Of a stretch of DNA of 54,031 bases, positions 34,350-44,113 are shown piece after piece (the first letter of the stretch is position 1; each line of letters begins with the position of its first letter). This DNA is from Stenotrophomonas koreensis. Its GTDB lineage: Bacteria > Pseudomonadota > Gammaproteobacteria > Xanthomonadales > Xanthomonadaceae. Under the pieces are notes generated by a model that had not been told where the DNA came from, made no database searches, and was given only the letters and a program-made list of their open reading frames with translations. Both the position numbers and the translations under genes were made by a program. The stretch covers positions 1-54,031 of the forward strand of contig NZ_LDJH01000024.1 of assembly GCF_001431525.1 (NCBI RefSeq). The letters run 5' to 3'.

Positions 34350-36854
34350 TTATGTCCCGCGTGGTTTTGCCCGGTGGGTTGCCGTGGCGCTCCACGGGTC
34401 ATCCGGCCATGGGTGCCTCGGATACCGGCCCTTCATTTCCTTTTTCACTTCCGCATAGGTGTTCTCCCAGAAGTTGCGCAGGTCGGCGGTGACCTGCAGC
34501 GGTTTGCCGCCGGGGGAGAGCAGGTGCAGCAGCAGCGGGATGCGGCCGTCGGCGATGCGCGGGGTGTCGGCCAGGCCAAACAGTTCCTGCAGCTTGACCG
34601 CCAGCACCGGCGGGCGCGGGCTCACGCCGTCATCGTCGATGGCATAGGTGATGGCGCGTTCCAGCCCCGACGGCACGGCGATGCGGGTGGGCGCATGGCG
34701 GTCGATGAGCTGGCGCAGGTTCCAGTCGATGCCGGACTTGAGCGCCTCGCCGAGCTCGGCCTCGCTCAGGGCATCAATGCGGGTCTTGCCGGCAAAGGCC
34801 GGGCGCAGCCAGTCATCGAGCGAGGCGAGCAGGGCGGCATCGCTGACATCGGGCAGGCCCAGTTCGGGCATCCACGTCCGCAGGCCCTGCACGCGCGCCT
34901 GCCATTGACGCAGGGATTCGGTCCACGGCAGCGCGGCGATGCCCAGATCCATGATGGCGGCCGTGAGCGCCTGTGCGGCCTGGGCCAGATCGACTTTTCC
35001 GGCCGGGCGGCTGTCGATGACGATGCGGGCAAAGCGTGATTCGCGGCGCGCTTCCAGCGCGCGTTTTTCCGCATTCCAGCGCACCACGTCCTCGCTGACG
35101 AAGTCGCCGGGGAAGTGCTGGCGCAGGTGGTTTTCATCCACCGGGGCGGCGCGCAGCACCAGGCCGTCGCGGGTGTCGGCGCGCAGCTCGCTGATCACGA
35201 TCCACGGCTCGCCACGCAGCTCGCTGGCATCGAGCAGGCGCGCGCTGCGGCCGTTGGCCAGCAGGTAGCGCTGCAGATCGGCCGGATGCATGGCGGCGAT
35301 GCGGTCGGGGAAGGCATGCGCGAGCAGATCCCCCAGTTCGTGCGCCTCGATGCTGGCCGGCGGCCGGTCCTCACAGCGCAGGCGCCGCCGCCACTGCTTG
35401 GCCGCCGCATCAATCGCGGCCAGGCCACCGCGGCTGGCATTGCCCGGCGTGTGGCCATCGCGGAAGGCGGCCAGCGCACGCCAGCGGCTGGCCAGACCAT
35501 CGCCACCGCCGCGCAGCGGGTCACGTGCCTCGATCAGTGCCGCCAGGTCGGCAGCCAGCGCCCGCTGGCGCGGGCTGCGGGCGGCGGCGAGCATCGCGCC
35601 CAGGCGCGGATGGGTGCCCAGCCGCAGCAGGGCACGCCCGGTATCGGTGATCGCGCCTCCCGCGCTGACTGCGCCCAGACGCCGCAGCAGGTCGCGCGCG
35701 GCGGCCAGGCTGCCGGCCGGCGGAGCATCGACAAAGCGCAGGTCAGCGCTGCCCCAGGCCGCCAGCTCCAGTGCCAGCCCGGCCAGTTCGGTCTGCACGA
35801 TCTCGGCGCGCCGCTGCGGCTCCAGGCGCTGGCTCTGCGGCCACAGCCGCCAGGCCCAGCCACTGCTGACGCGCCCGGCGCGGCCGGCGCGCTGGTCGGC
35901 CGAGGCCTGGGCGATGGTGACCACGTCCAGCCGCGAGAAACCGCTGTTGGGATCAAAGCGCGGCTCGCGCGCCAGGCCCGAATCGATGACCACGCGCACG
36001 CCGGGCAGGGTGACCGAGGACTCGGCCACGTTGGTGGCCAGCACCACCCGGCGGCGGCCATCGGGCGCGGGGCTGAGCACACGCTGCTGGGCCTCGACCG
36101 GCAGCTCGCCGTGCAGGGCCAGCACCTCGGTGCTGGCCGGCAGCTGGCCGTCCAGCGCGGCGCTCACTTTCCCGATCTCGCGCTGGCCGGGCAGAAACAC
36201 CAGTACATCGCCGGGATGCTGTTCGACCGCAGCAACCACCGCGCGCCGCACCTGCGCCTCCAGTGCTTCCTCGCGCCGGGCCGGGAAGTGCGAGACCTCC
36301 ACCGGATAGCTGCGGCCTTCGCTGGACAGCCGCGGTGCATCGAGAAAGCGCGCCAACCGCTCGCCATCCAGGGTGGCCGACATCACCACCAGGCGCAGGT
36401 CCTCGCGCAGGCCGGCCTGCACGTCCAGCGCCAGCGCCAGGCCAAGGTCGGCCGAGAGATGACGCTCGTGGAATTCGTCGAACACGATCGCGCCGACGCC
36501 TTCCAGCAGCGGGTCGTCCTGGATCATCCGGGTCAGGATGCCCTCGGTGACCACCTCGATCCGGGTGGCGGCACTGACCTTGTTCTCGAAGCGGATGCGG
36601 TAGCCCACCGTTTCCCCGACCGGCTGTCCCAGCTGGCGCGCCATGAACTGCGCGGCCGAGCGCGCGGCGACGCGGCGCGGCTCCAGCATCAGGATCTTCT
36701 GCCCTGCCAGCCACGGCGCAGCGAGCAGGGCCAGCGGCACCTGGGTGGTCTTGCCGGCGCCGGGCGGGGCTTCCAGCACCAGGCGCGGGTGGTCGGTCAG
36801 GCTGGCGGTGATGGCCGGCAGCAGCGGGGTAATCGGGAAATCGGCAACGTGCAT
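34350..36854 (-). CDS. hrpB: ATP-dependent RNA helicase HrpB
   Basis: An 834-residue DEAH-type helicase of the HrpB family. Motif I is EAPPGAGKTTQVPL, motif II is DEFHER, motif III is MSATLDG and motif VI is QRAGRAGR. The long C-terminal region with the HrpB-specific domain ends in HPWPDDPWSATATHRAKPRGT, of which HPWPDDP is a family tail. Full length, all motifs intact. It diverges from tatD. Confidence 0.95.
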   Translation of the reverse strand: MHVADFPITPLLPAITASLTDHPRLVLEAPPGAGKTTQVPLALLAAPWLAGQKILMLEPRRVAARSAAQFMARQLGQPVGETVGYRIRFENKVSAATRIEVVTEGILTRMIQDDPLLEGVGAIVFDEFHERHLSADLGLALALDVQAGLREDLRLVVMSATLDGERLARFLDAPRLSSEGRSYPVEVSHFPARREEALEAQVRRAVVAAVEQHPGDVLVFLPGQREIGKVSAALDGQLPASTEVLALHGELPVEAQQRVLSPAPDGRRRVVLATNVAESSVTLPGVRVVIDSGLAREPRFDPNSGFSRLDVVTIAQASADQRAGRAGRVSSGWAWRLWPQSQRLEPQRRAEIVQTELAGLALELAAWGSADLRFVDAPPAGSLAAARDLLRRLGAVSAGGAITDTGRALLRLGTHPRLGAMLAAARSPRQRALAADLAALIEARDPLRGGGDGLASRWRALAAFRDGHTPGNASRGGLAAIDAAAKQWRRRLRCEDRPPASIEAHELGDLLAHAFPDRIAAMHPADLQRYLLANGRSARLLDASELRGEPWIVISELRADTRDGLVLRAAPVDENHLRQHFPGDFVSEDVVRWNAEKRALEARRESRFARIVIDSRPAGKVDLAQAAQALTAAIMDLGIAALPWTESLRQWQARVQGLRTWMPELGLPDVSDAALLASLDDWLRPAFAGKTRIDALSEAELGEALKSGIDWNLRQLIDRHAPTRIAVPSGLERAITYAIDDDGVSPRPPVLAVKLQELFGLADTPRIADGRIPLLLHLLSPGGKPLQVTADLRNFWENTYAEVKKEMKGRYPRHPWPDDPWSATATHRAKPRGT

Positions 36855-36931
36855 CGCACAAGGATAAAGCCAGTGTTTGCCGGCCAGCGCCTACACTGTG
36901 CGGCTTTCCCGTTCACGCAAGACCTGCCGGC

Positions 36932-37744
36932 ATGGAACTGATCGACATTGGCGCCAACCTGACCCACGAATCCTTCGACCGCGACCGCGCGGCCGTGCTG
37001 GAGCGGGCCCGCGCCGCTGGCGTGGTGCAGATGATCGTCACCGGTGCCAGCCGCGCCGAAAGCCCGAAGGCACTGGAACTGGCGCAGCAGCATCCCGGCT
37101 TCCTGTACGCCACCGCCGGCGTGCACCCGCACCACGCCAGCGAGTACACCGCCGAGTGCGACGCCGAGATCCGCGCGCTGCACGAGCACGCCGAAGTGGT
37201 GGCGGTGGGCGAATGCGGGCTGGATTTCAACCGCGATTTCTCGCCACGCCCGGCCCAGCGCCGCGCCTTCGAGATGCAGCTGCAGATCGCCGCCGACCTG
37301 CACGCGGCCGGCCGGACCAAGCCGCTGTTCCTGCACCAGCGCGATGCCCACGAGGACTTCCTGGCCGTGATGAAGAACTTCGATGGTCAGCACGGCCCGG
37401 CGGTGGTGCACTGCTTCACCGCCGACAAGCGCGAGCTGTTCGATTACCTGGACCGCGACTGGTACATCGGCATCACCGGCTGGCTGTGCGACGAGCGCCG
37501 TGGCGCCCACCTGCGCGAGCTGGTCAAACACATCCCGCACCAGCGGCTGATGATCGAGACCGACTGCCCCTACCTGCTGCCGCGCACACTCAAACCACTG
37601 CCCAAGGATCGCCGCAACGAGCCGGCCTTTTTGGCCCATATCGTGGAGGAAGTGGCGCGCGACCGTGGCGAGGAGGTGGCGCTCACCGCCGCCCGCGCCA
37701 CTGCGGCCAGCCGCGGCTTCTTCGGGTTGCCGGGCGCCGTCTGA
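36932..37744 (+). CDS. tatD: TatD-family metal-dependent deoxyribonuclease
   Basis: A 270-residue TatD hydrolase, a (beta/alpha)8 metal-dependent 3'-5' nuclease. Motifs: LIDIGANLTHESFD, TAGVHPHHASEY, VAVGECGLDFNRDF with the metal Glu, FLHQRDAH, VVHCFTADKRE and IETDCPYLLPR. All metal ligands expected are present. Divergent from hrpB with a 77-base gap. Confidence 0.95.
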   Translation: MELIDIGANLTHESFDRDRAAVLERARAAGVVQMIVTGASRAESPKALELAQQHPGFLYATAGVHPHHASEYTAECDAEIRALHEHAEVVAVGECGLDFNRDFSPRPAQRRAFEMQLQIAADLHAAGRTKPLFLHQRDAHEDFLAVMKNFDGQHGPAVVHCFTADKRELFDYLDRDWYIGITGWLCDERRGAHLRELVKHIPHQRLMIETDCPYLLPRTLKPLPKDRRNEPAFLAHIVEEVARDRGEEVALTAARATAASRGFFGLPGAV

Positions 37745-37864
37745 GCCCAGGGCGATCTGCGGGCCTTTCCTGCAGGCCACCGGGTTCGTGGCTGGACATC
37801 GCGTTCAGTAACGGAAACGGCAAAATGGGCGCCTTGCCGCGCCAGCGTGGAGCGGCCTTGCCGG

Positions 37865-39031
37865 ATGCGCTGTATGTCCCCCAGAGCCCGCTGCCTTGCC
37901 CTTGCCGCCACCTCGCTGTTCTTGCTTGCCGCCTGCGGCAAGCAAGAGCCCGCCGCTGCGCCCACCACCCTGGCCGTCAGCCTGGTACCGGTCAGCCAAA
38001 GCGTGATCGACCGCAGCGTGGTGGTTTCCGGCCCGGTCACGGCCTGGGAAGAGATGCAGTTGGGTGTGGAACTGAGCGGGGTGCGCATCACCGCGCTCAA
38101 TGTCGATGTCGGCCAACGCGTAAAGCAGGGCCAGGTGCTGCTGGAGCTGGACGCGCGCAGTGTGGCGGCCGATCTGGCCCAGGCCGAGGCCGGCCTGCGC
38201 GAGGCCCAGGCCGCGCTGGAACTGGCCCAGGCCAATGTGCGTCGCGCCGAGCCGTTGGCCGCGCAGCAGCTGATCAGCGCCGCCCAGCTGGATGAACTGC
38301 GCGCCCAGCGCATCAGCGCCCAGGCCCGTGTCGGCACCGCTGCCGCCGTGCGCGACAACGCCGCGCTGCGCCGTGACTTCGCCCGCCTGCGGGCACCGGC
38401 GGACGGCATCATCTCCAGGCGTCTGGTCCAGCCCGGGCAGATCGTCGCGGCCGGCAGCGAACTGCTGCGCCTGATCCGCGATGGCCGCCTGGAGTGGCGC
38501 GCCGAGCTGTCGGAAGGTGAGCTGGCCCAGGTGAGCGTCGGTGACAGCGTCAGCCTGCCCAGCCGCGAAGGCCCGGTGACCGGCACCGTGCGCGCGGTCA
38601 GCCCGGGCGTCGATGCGCAGACCCGTACCGGCACCGTGCACGTCGACCTGCCCGATCCGGGCAGCCTGCAGCCGGGCAGTTATGTCGAAGGCCGGATCCA
38701 GGTCGGCCAGGGCAGCGGCTTGACCGTGCCCGCTGCGGCGGTGGTGCTGCGCGATGGCCTGCCGTACGTGTTCACCGTGGACGAGCAGGGCGTGGCCCGC
38801 CGTGTGCGGGTGCAGACCGGCGCTGCGGTCAATGGCCGTACCTTGCTGCTGGATGGCGTGGCAGCCGGTGACAAGGTGGTGCTGGAGGGGGCAGGCTTCC
38901 TCGGTGATGGCGACCGCGTGCGCGTGGTCGATGGCAGTGCAACTGAATCGCCCGGTGCGGCAGCGCCCGCAGCGCCTGACCCCCGCCCATCTGACGCGAA
39001 CGACGCCGCTGCCAAGGCAGGCGGCGCATGA
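37865..39031 (+). CDS. RND efflux periplasmic adaptor (lipoprotein)
   Basis: A 388-residue membrane-fusion protein. The N-terminal lipoprotein signal ends LFLLAAC, giving an inner-membrane anchor. The lipoyl half-motifs are GVRITALNVDVGQRVKQGQVL and LRAPADGIISRRLVQPGQIV. Between them is an alpha-helical hairpin (about residues 95-165, Ala/Gln-rich). An acidic/Pro-Ala tail follows the beta-barrel domains. The start could also be ATG 37874; both give a proper signal. The stop overlaps the pump ATG. Confidence 0.9.
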   Translation: MRCMSPRARCLALAATSLFLLAACGKQEPAAAPTTLAVSLVPVSQSVIDRSVVVSGPVTAWEEMQLGVELSGVRITALNVDVGQRVKQGQVLLELDARSVAADLAQAEAGLREAQAALELAQANVRRAEPLAAQQLISAAQLDELRAQRISAQARVGTAAAVRDNAALRRDFARLRAPADGIISRRLVQPGQIVAAGSELLRLIRDGRLEWRAELSEGELAQVSVGDSVSLPSREGPVTGTVRAVSPGVDAQTRTGTVHVDLPDPGSLQPGSYVEGRIQVGQGSGLTVPAAAVVLRDGLPYVFTVDEQGVARRVRVQTGAAVNGRTLLLDGVAAGDKVVLEGAGFLGDGDRVRVVDGSATESPGAAAPAAPDPRPSDANDAAAKAGGA

Positions 39032-42000
39032 ACTTCTCTGCCTGGGCAATCCGGCGGCCACTGCCGTCACTGATGCTGTTCTTCATCCTGTGCGTGGCCG
39101 GGCTGTGGTGCTTCCAGCATCTGTCGGTGGCGCGTTTTCCTGATGTCTCGCTGCCGATGACCACGGTCAGTGTCAGCCAGCCGGGTGCCTCGCCGAGCCA
39201 GCTGGAGGCCGAGGTCACGCGCAAGGTCGAGGACGCGGTGGCGACGATCCCGGGGATCAAGCGGGTGATGTCCTCGGTGGACGAGGGCATGAGCACGACC
39301 ATGCTCGAGTTCCATATGGATACCGAGCTGGGCCAGGCGCTGGATGACACCCGTGATGCGGTCAGCCGGATCCGCATGGACCTGCCGCAGGACATCCAGG
39401 AACCGGTGGTGTCCAAGGTCGATATCGGCGGCGCGCTGCAGACCTGGGCGGTGATTGCCGACCACCTGGCACCGGACGAGCTGAGCTGGTTCGTCGACCG
39501 CGACGTGACCCGTGCGATGTACGGCATTCCCGGGGTGGCCCAGGTCAAGCGCGTGGGCGGGATCGACCGCCAGGTGAGGGTGGATCTGGATCCGGCGGCA
39601 TTGCAGGCGTACGGCGTCACTGCCGGCATGGTCAGCCAGCAGCTGGCGCGCTTCCAGCTCGAGCAGGCTGGCGGCAAGGTCGAGCTGGATGGCGGGCGCC
39701 AGGTGATCCGCACCGTCGGTACCCTTGCCACCGCGCAGGAGCTGGGCGGCTACAGCATCGCGCTGCCCGATGGCCGCAGCGTGCGCCTGTCGCACCTGGC
39801 CACGATCAGCGATGGTGCGGCCGATACCGAACAACTGGCGCTGCTCGATGGCAAGCCGGCGGTGGCCTTCTCGGTGTCGCGCACGCGCAAGGCCAGCGAG
39901 CTGGCCGTGGCCGACGCGGTCGAGGCGGCGGTGGCCAGGCTGCGTGCCGACAACCCGGGCATCGACATCCGCCTGGTGACCGACATGGTGCAGGAGACCC
40001 GCACCTCGTACTCGTCCTCGATGATGATGCTCTACGAGGGCGCATTGCTGGCGGTGCTGGTGGTGTGGCTGTTCCTGCGCGACTGGCGTGCCACCTGGAT
40101 TGCCGCCGTCGCGCTGCCGCTGTCGATCATCCCGACCTTCGCGGTGATGTACTTGTTCGACTTCTCGCTCAACATCCTCACCCTGCTGGCGCTGGCGGCG
40201 GTGGTCGGCATCCTGGTCGATGATGCGATCGTGGAGATCGAGAACATCGTGCGCCACCTGCGCATGGGCAAGACGCCGCTGGAAGCCGCCCGCGAAGCGG
40301 CAGATGAAATCGGCATGGCGGTGATCGCGACCTCGGTGACGCTGGCGGCGGTGTTCATCCCGGTGGCCTTCATGCCCGGCATTGCCGGCAAGTTCTTCCG
40401 CGAATTCGGCTGGACTGCGGCCACCGCCGTGCTGTTCTCGCTGCTGGTGGCGCGCCTGCTCACGCCGATGATGGCCGCCTACCTGCTCAAGGCCGATGGG
40501 CGCGAGCACCGCCAGGGCCGGGTGATGACCTGGTACCTGGGATGGGTGGACCGCGCACTGCGCCACCGCGGCAAGACCCTGCTGATGGCCCTGGGCTTCT
40601 TTATCGCCTCGATGGCGCTGGTGCCGTTGATCCCGGCCACCTTCATTCCGTTCTCCGACCTGGGCCGCAGCAACCTGTCCATCGAGCTGGCCCCGGGCAC
40701 CTCGATCGAGCACACCACTACCGTTGCCGAGCGCGCACGCGCGCTGGTGTCTGATATTCCCGAGCTTGCGCAGGTCTACACCACGGTCGGCGGCGTGCTG
40801 GACAACGGCGACCCGACCGCTTCGCCGGTGGGGGAGGTGCGCAAGGCGCTGCTGACCCTGGACTGGGGGCCGGCCGATGAGCGTGAGCGTGACCAGAAGG
40901 TGCTGGAGCGGCTGGTGCGCGAGCGCGTGGCCGACCTGCCCGGTGCGCGGCTGAGCTTCATCTCCAACGAGCCGGGCGAGAAGATGCAGCTGGTGCTGGC
41001 CGGCGATGACCCGCAGCGTCTGGGCATTGCCGCAGAAGCACTGGAACGCGACCTGCGTACCCTGCCTGGCCTGGGCTCGATCCAGTCCAGCGCCGCCCTG
41101 CTGCGCCCGGAAATCGTGATCACCCCGGATCCGGCGCGGGCTGCCGACCTGGGAGTGGCCACCGCCGACATAGCCGAGGCCGCGCGCATCGCCACCTCCG
41201 GCGATTACACCCAGCGCATGGCCAAGCTCAACCTGCCCGAGCGGCAGATCCCGATCCGTGTGGGCCTGCCGCAATCGGCATTGGACAACCCGGCGCTGAT
41301 CGGTCTGCTGCGGGTGCCGGCACGCAACGGGGCGGTGCCGCTGTCGGCGGTGGCCGATATCTCCGTGGGCAGCGGGCCCTCCACCATCTCGCGCTACCAG
41401 CGCCAGCGCAGCGTCACCCTGACCGCCGAACTCAATGGCCAGCCGCTGGGCGAGGTGATGGCCACGGTGCAGAAGCTGCCCAGCCTGCAGCAGTTGCCCG
41501 ATGGCGTGCAGTTCATCGCCGCCGGCGATGCCGAGGTGTTCGTGGAGATGTTCACCGGCTTTGCGCTGGCGATGCTGGCCGGCATCGTCTGCATCTACAT
41601 GGTGCTGCTGTTGCTGCTCAACCACCCGATGATGCCGCTGACCATCCTGACCGCGGTGCCGCTGTGCGCCGGCGGTGCGTTTGGCGCGCTGCTGCTCACC
41701 GGCAACATGCTCTCGCTGCCGGCGCTGATCGGTCTGTTGATGCTGATCGGCATTGCCACCAAGAACTCCATCCTGCTGGTGGACTATGCGGTGATTGCCG
41801 AGGACGAGCACGGCCTGAGCCAGCATGACGCGCTGATCGATGCCTGCCGCAAACGGGCGCAGCCGGTGATCATGACCACCGTGGCGATGGGCGCGGGCAT
41901 GTTGCCGATCGTGCTTGGCCTGTCCGGCGATTCCAGCGTGCGCGCGCCGATGGCGGTGGCGGTGATTGGTGGCCTGATCACCTCCACCGTGCTCAGCCTG

Positions 42001-42117
42001 ATCGTGATTCCGGCCGCTTATACCGTGCTTGATGACCTGGGCAGCAGCCTGGCCCGGCGGCTGGGCCGTGGCGGCGGCAACAAGCCGGTGGCTGCGGCTG
42101 CGGACAAGGGCGGCTGA
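39028..42117 (+). CDS. RND multidrug/solute efflux pump (AcrB/MdtB family)
   Basis: A 1029-residue inner-membrane proton-driven pump, the usual length for HAE-1 RND proteins. Twelve membrane helices are expected, with the first at about residues 10-30. TM4 motif VVGILVDDAIVEIENI contains the two proton-relay Asp. A TM10-region motif is IGIATKNSILLVDYA with Lys. Porter-domain segment PGASPSQLEAEVTRKVEDAV is typical. Paired with the adaptor by an ATGA overlap; no outer-membrane channel gene is adjacent, so it probably borrows one. Substrates unknown. Confidence 0.93.
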   Translation: MNFSAWAIRRPLPSLMLFFILCVAGLWCFQHLSVARFPDVSLPMTTVSVSQPGASPSQLEAEVTRKVEDAVATIPGIKRVMSSVDEGMSTTMLEFHMDTELGQALDDTRDAVSRIRMDLPQDIQEPVVSKVDIGGALQTWAVIADHLAPDELSWFVDRDVTRAMYGIPGVAQVKRVGGIDRQVRVDLDPAALQAYGVTAGMVSQQLARFQLEQAGGKVELDGGRQVIRTVGTLATAQELGGYSIALPDGRSVRLSHLATISDGAADTEQLALLDGKPAVAFSVSRTRKASELAVADAVEAAVARLRADNPGIDIRLVTDMVQETRTSYSSSMMMLYEGALLAVLVVWLFLRDWRATWIAAVALPLSIIPTFAVMYLFDFSLNILTLLALAAVVGILVDDAIVEIENIVRHLRMGKTPLEAAREAADEIGMAVIATSVTLAAVFIPVAFMPGIAGKFFREFGWTAATAVLFSLLVARLLTPMMAAYLLKADGREHRQGRVMTWYLGWVDRALRHRGKTLLMALGFFIASMALVPLIPATFIPFSDLGRSNLSIELAPGTSIEHTTTVAERARALVSDIPELAQVYTTVGGVLDNGDPTASPVGEVRKALLTLDWGPADERERDQKVLERLVRERVADLPGARLSFISNEPGEKMQLVLAGDDPQRLGIAAEALERDLRTLPGLGSIQSSAALLRPEIVITPDPARAADLGVATADIAEAARIATSGDYTQRMAKLNLPERQIPIRVGLPQSALDNPALIGLLRVPARNGAVPLSAVADISVGSGPSTISRYQRQRSVTLTAELNGQPLGEVMATVQKLPSLQQLPDGVQFIAAGDAEVFVEMFTGFALAMLAGIVCIYMVLLLLLNHPMMPLTILTAVPLCAGGAFGALLLTGNMLSLPALIGLLMLIGIATKNSILLVDYAVIAEDEHGLSQHDALIDACRKRAQPVIMTTVAMGAGMLPIVLGLSGDSSVRAPMAVAVIGGLITSTVLSLIVIPAAYTVLDDLGSSLARRLGRGGGNKPVAAAADKGG

Positions 42118-42120
42118 CCG

Positions 42121-42140
42121 GCCACCGCCGCGGTGGTGGC
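42121..42140. terminator. Hairpin between convergent RND pump and PanE-like genes
   Basis: GCCACC at 42121-42126 pairs with GGTGGC at 42135-42140, and a longer alternative, CCACCGC (42122-42128) with GCGGTGG (42130-42136), also exists. It lies 4 bases after the pump stop. No T-run. Confidence 0.35.
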
Positions 42141-42170
42141 TGCCATCGTGGCGGCCAGGTGCGCAGGGTG

Positions 42171-43094
42171 TCAGGCAGCGGGGCGGTAGCCCTGCAGCGC
42201 CACCCACACCGTTTCCAGCCGCGGCGTGGCCACGTCCAGAACGCGGGCACGGGCCAGCAGGTCGCCGATCAGGTGGGCCGCCTCGATCGGCTTGCCGGCT
42301 TCCATGTCGCGCAGCATCGAGGCCTTCATCGTCGATCCGGCCTGGGTCAGGCTGGCGCGGGCGATGGCGCGTGGCTTGTCCGCGACCGGGTGGCCACTGG
42401 CGGCGGCCACCGCCAGGCATTCCTCATGCAGGCCGCTGATGAACTCCTGCCCGCCATCGCGGGCGAGGATGCCGCCCAGGTCGCTGCGGTGCAGGCAGGT
42501 GGCACCGGCCAGGGTGGCCAGGAAGCTGAATTTGATCCACTGCTCGGCGGCGATGTCGGTGCTGGCCACATGGTCGATGCCGGCGGCGGTGCAGGCCGCG
42601 GCCAGCGCCTGTACCCGCGGACTGAGGCGCTGGCTGGAACGCTCGCCGAAGGTCAGCCGCGCCGGCCGGTCGAGGTGGTCGATCACGCCATCGGCGGCCA
42701 GCACCGCGGAAATGAAGCACAGCCCGCCGAGCACGTTGTCCGCACCGAAGCGGTCATCCAGCAACGGGTAATGGGCCAGGCCGTTGAGTACCGGCAACAG
42801 GGTGGTGCCGGCGCTCACGGCCGGGGCAATGGCCTCGATTGCGCTGTCCAGGTCATAGGCCTTGCAGCTGAGCAGGACCAGGTCGAACGGCGGGGCATCG
42901 GCCAGTTGGTCGGCGCTGAGCACCTTGGCTGCCAGCTGCACATCACCCAGCGGGCTGCGCACGCACAGCCCGTGTTCGCGTATGTGCCGTGCACGGGCCG
43001 GGCGCAGCGCGAAGCTGACATCCACACCGGCCTGGGCCAGGCGGGCGCCGAAATATCCGCCGGTGGCACCGGCACCAAGGATGAGGATGCGCAT
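42171..43094 (-). CDS. PanE/ApbA-family ketopantoate reductase-like protein
   Basis: A 307-residue NADP-dependent reductase. The cofactor fold is ILILGAGATGGYFGARLA, and VLNGLAHY carries the family Asn. The later catalytic region reads QWIKFSFLATLAGATCL: the Lys is there, but the Asn residues that normally follow in true ketopantoate reductases (pattern K-x3-N-x3-N) are replaced by Leu and Gly/Ala. It may reduce another 2-oxo acid. A true PanE may exist elsewhere. Confidence 0.85.
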   Translation of the reverse strand: MRILILGAGATGGYFGARLAQAGVDVSFALRPARARHIREHGLCVRSPLGDVQLAAKVLSADQLADAPPFDLVLLSCKAYDLDSAIEAIAPAVSAGTTLLPVLNGLAHYPLLDDRFGADNVLGGLCFISAVLAADGVIDHLDRPARLTFGERSSQRLSPRVQALAAACTAAGIDHVASTDIAAEQWIKFSFLATLAGATCLHRSDLGGILARDGGQEFISGLHEECLAVAAASGHPVADKPRAIARASLTQAGSTMKASMLRDMEAGKPIEAAHLIGDLLARARVLDVATPRLETVWVALQGYRPAA

Positions 43095-43211
43095 GGCGTC
43101 GTTTCAGGAAAATGGGATGGCGGTCAGCATACGGCGCCGCGTCCGTTTTGTGGCCGGGCAGTGTCGGCTAATGTGCGCAGACAAAAATGCATTTCGACAG
43201 GGAGGTCTGCA

Positions 43212-44081
43212 ATGAAAAGGGTGTCGGTGGCCATGGCCTGTGTGCTCCTGGCCGGCTGGGGCGCTCAGGACGCTGGAGGGCAGTTGCCCGACGGCAGCGG
43301 GCAGGCAGTGCCTGCCACCGCGACGGCCCCGCTGCAGGCGTCTGCCAGCGGCGTGGCCGGGCTTCCCCCGGTGCCGGATGCCCGGCAGGTGCTGTCGCTG
43401 ATCAGCGATGTGGACGGCGATGGCGCGCTGTCCTATCCGATCGTCAATGGCGCCACCATCAACCACTGGCACGCCCACGCCTTCCAGTCGCAGCAGACGC
43501 GCTACTACACCGGTTTTGCCTGGCTGTCGCCCTCGGTGTACGGGAGTGCACAGGCCCACTATCCGGAGCCAGGCCAACAGGCCGTGCTGGCCCAGGCGAC
43601 ATTCGTCCTGACGCCCGGGGCTGAACCGGCATGGCGCTGGGAAGGCAGCGAGCTGGACATCGGTGCCTTCGGTGGCTACGGCCGCGGCAACCGCGTCGAT
43701 ACGGCCCGCCAGGTGCAGTCCTGGCCGATGCCGGACGGCGACCTGCTGCTGGTGGTGCCGGCCCTGTATGACGATTCCGGGATCACCCAGCGCACGCTGG
43801 AACTGCTGCATTTCAGCGGGAGCCTGCCGCAAGGGGGGGACGACAGGCGCTGGCGTCACCTGGGCACGCTGGATGCCGGCAGTGACAATTCGGCCAGCTG
43901 TGGCGAGGCCAACCCGCGCATTGCCTGCCGTGATGTCACCGGGCAGCTGCGGTTTGTCGGCGAGGCGGGTCAGACATTGCCGGTGATCTGGCTGGTCTTT
44001 CCGGAAAACGCCGGCAAGGCCCCGATGCACGCGGTGCAGTACCGTTTCGACCCGCAGACCCGTCAGTACCGCCGGCGTTGA
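43212..44081 (+). CDS. Exported protein, unknown, with altered lipobox
   Basis: A 289-residue protein with an N-terminal signal MKRVSVAMACVLLAGWGAQ, preceded by a good GGGAGG site. The signal looks exactly like a lipoprotein signal except that the acceptor position reads Trp (TGG) in place of Cys. The mature part has DVDGDGALSYPIVN (an EF-hand-like Asp run) and two Cys near the C-terminus (SASCGEANPRIACRDVTG), possibly disulfide-bonded. No family recognised. Confidence 0.75.
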   Translation: MKRVSVAMACVLLAGWGAQDAGGQLPDGSGQAVPATATAPLQASASGVAGLPPVPDARQVLSLISDVDGDGALSYPIVNGATINHWHAHAFQSQQTRYYTGFAWLSPSVYGSAQAHYPEPGQQAVLAQATFVLTPGAEPAWRWEGSELDIGAFGGYGRGNRVDTARQVQSWPMPDGDLLLVVPALYDDSGITQRTLELLHFSGSLPQGGDDRRWRHLGTLDAGSDNSASCGEANPRIACRDVTGQLRFVGEAGQTLPVIWLVFPENAGKAPMHAVQYRFDPQTRQYRRR

Positions 44082-44093
44082 TCCGTGCAGGCT

Positions 44094-44113
44094 GGCAGGC
44101 AGGCAGGCAGGCG
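44094..44113. repeat. GGCA tetranucleotide repeat
   Basis: Four perfect GGCA units and one GGCG between the stop codons of two convergent genes. GGCAGGCA can also pair with TGCCTGCC at 44139-44146, so the repeat doubles as one arm of a convergent hairpin. Confidence 0.7.

Noticed and set aside
35115..36941. A 600-codon plus-strand frame opposite hrpB
   Set aside because: Composition is that of an antisense shadow and hrpB carries all helicase motifs on the other strand.
39067..42420. A long minus-strand open frame (over 1100 codons) opposite the RND pump
   Set aside because: Arg/His/Gln/Gly-rich product with no family signature. The sense frame is a clear full-length RND pump, so this is a shadow.
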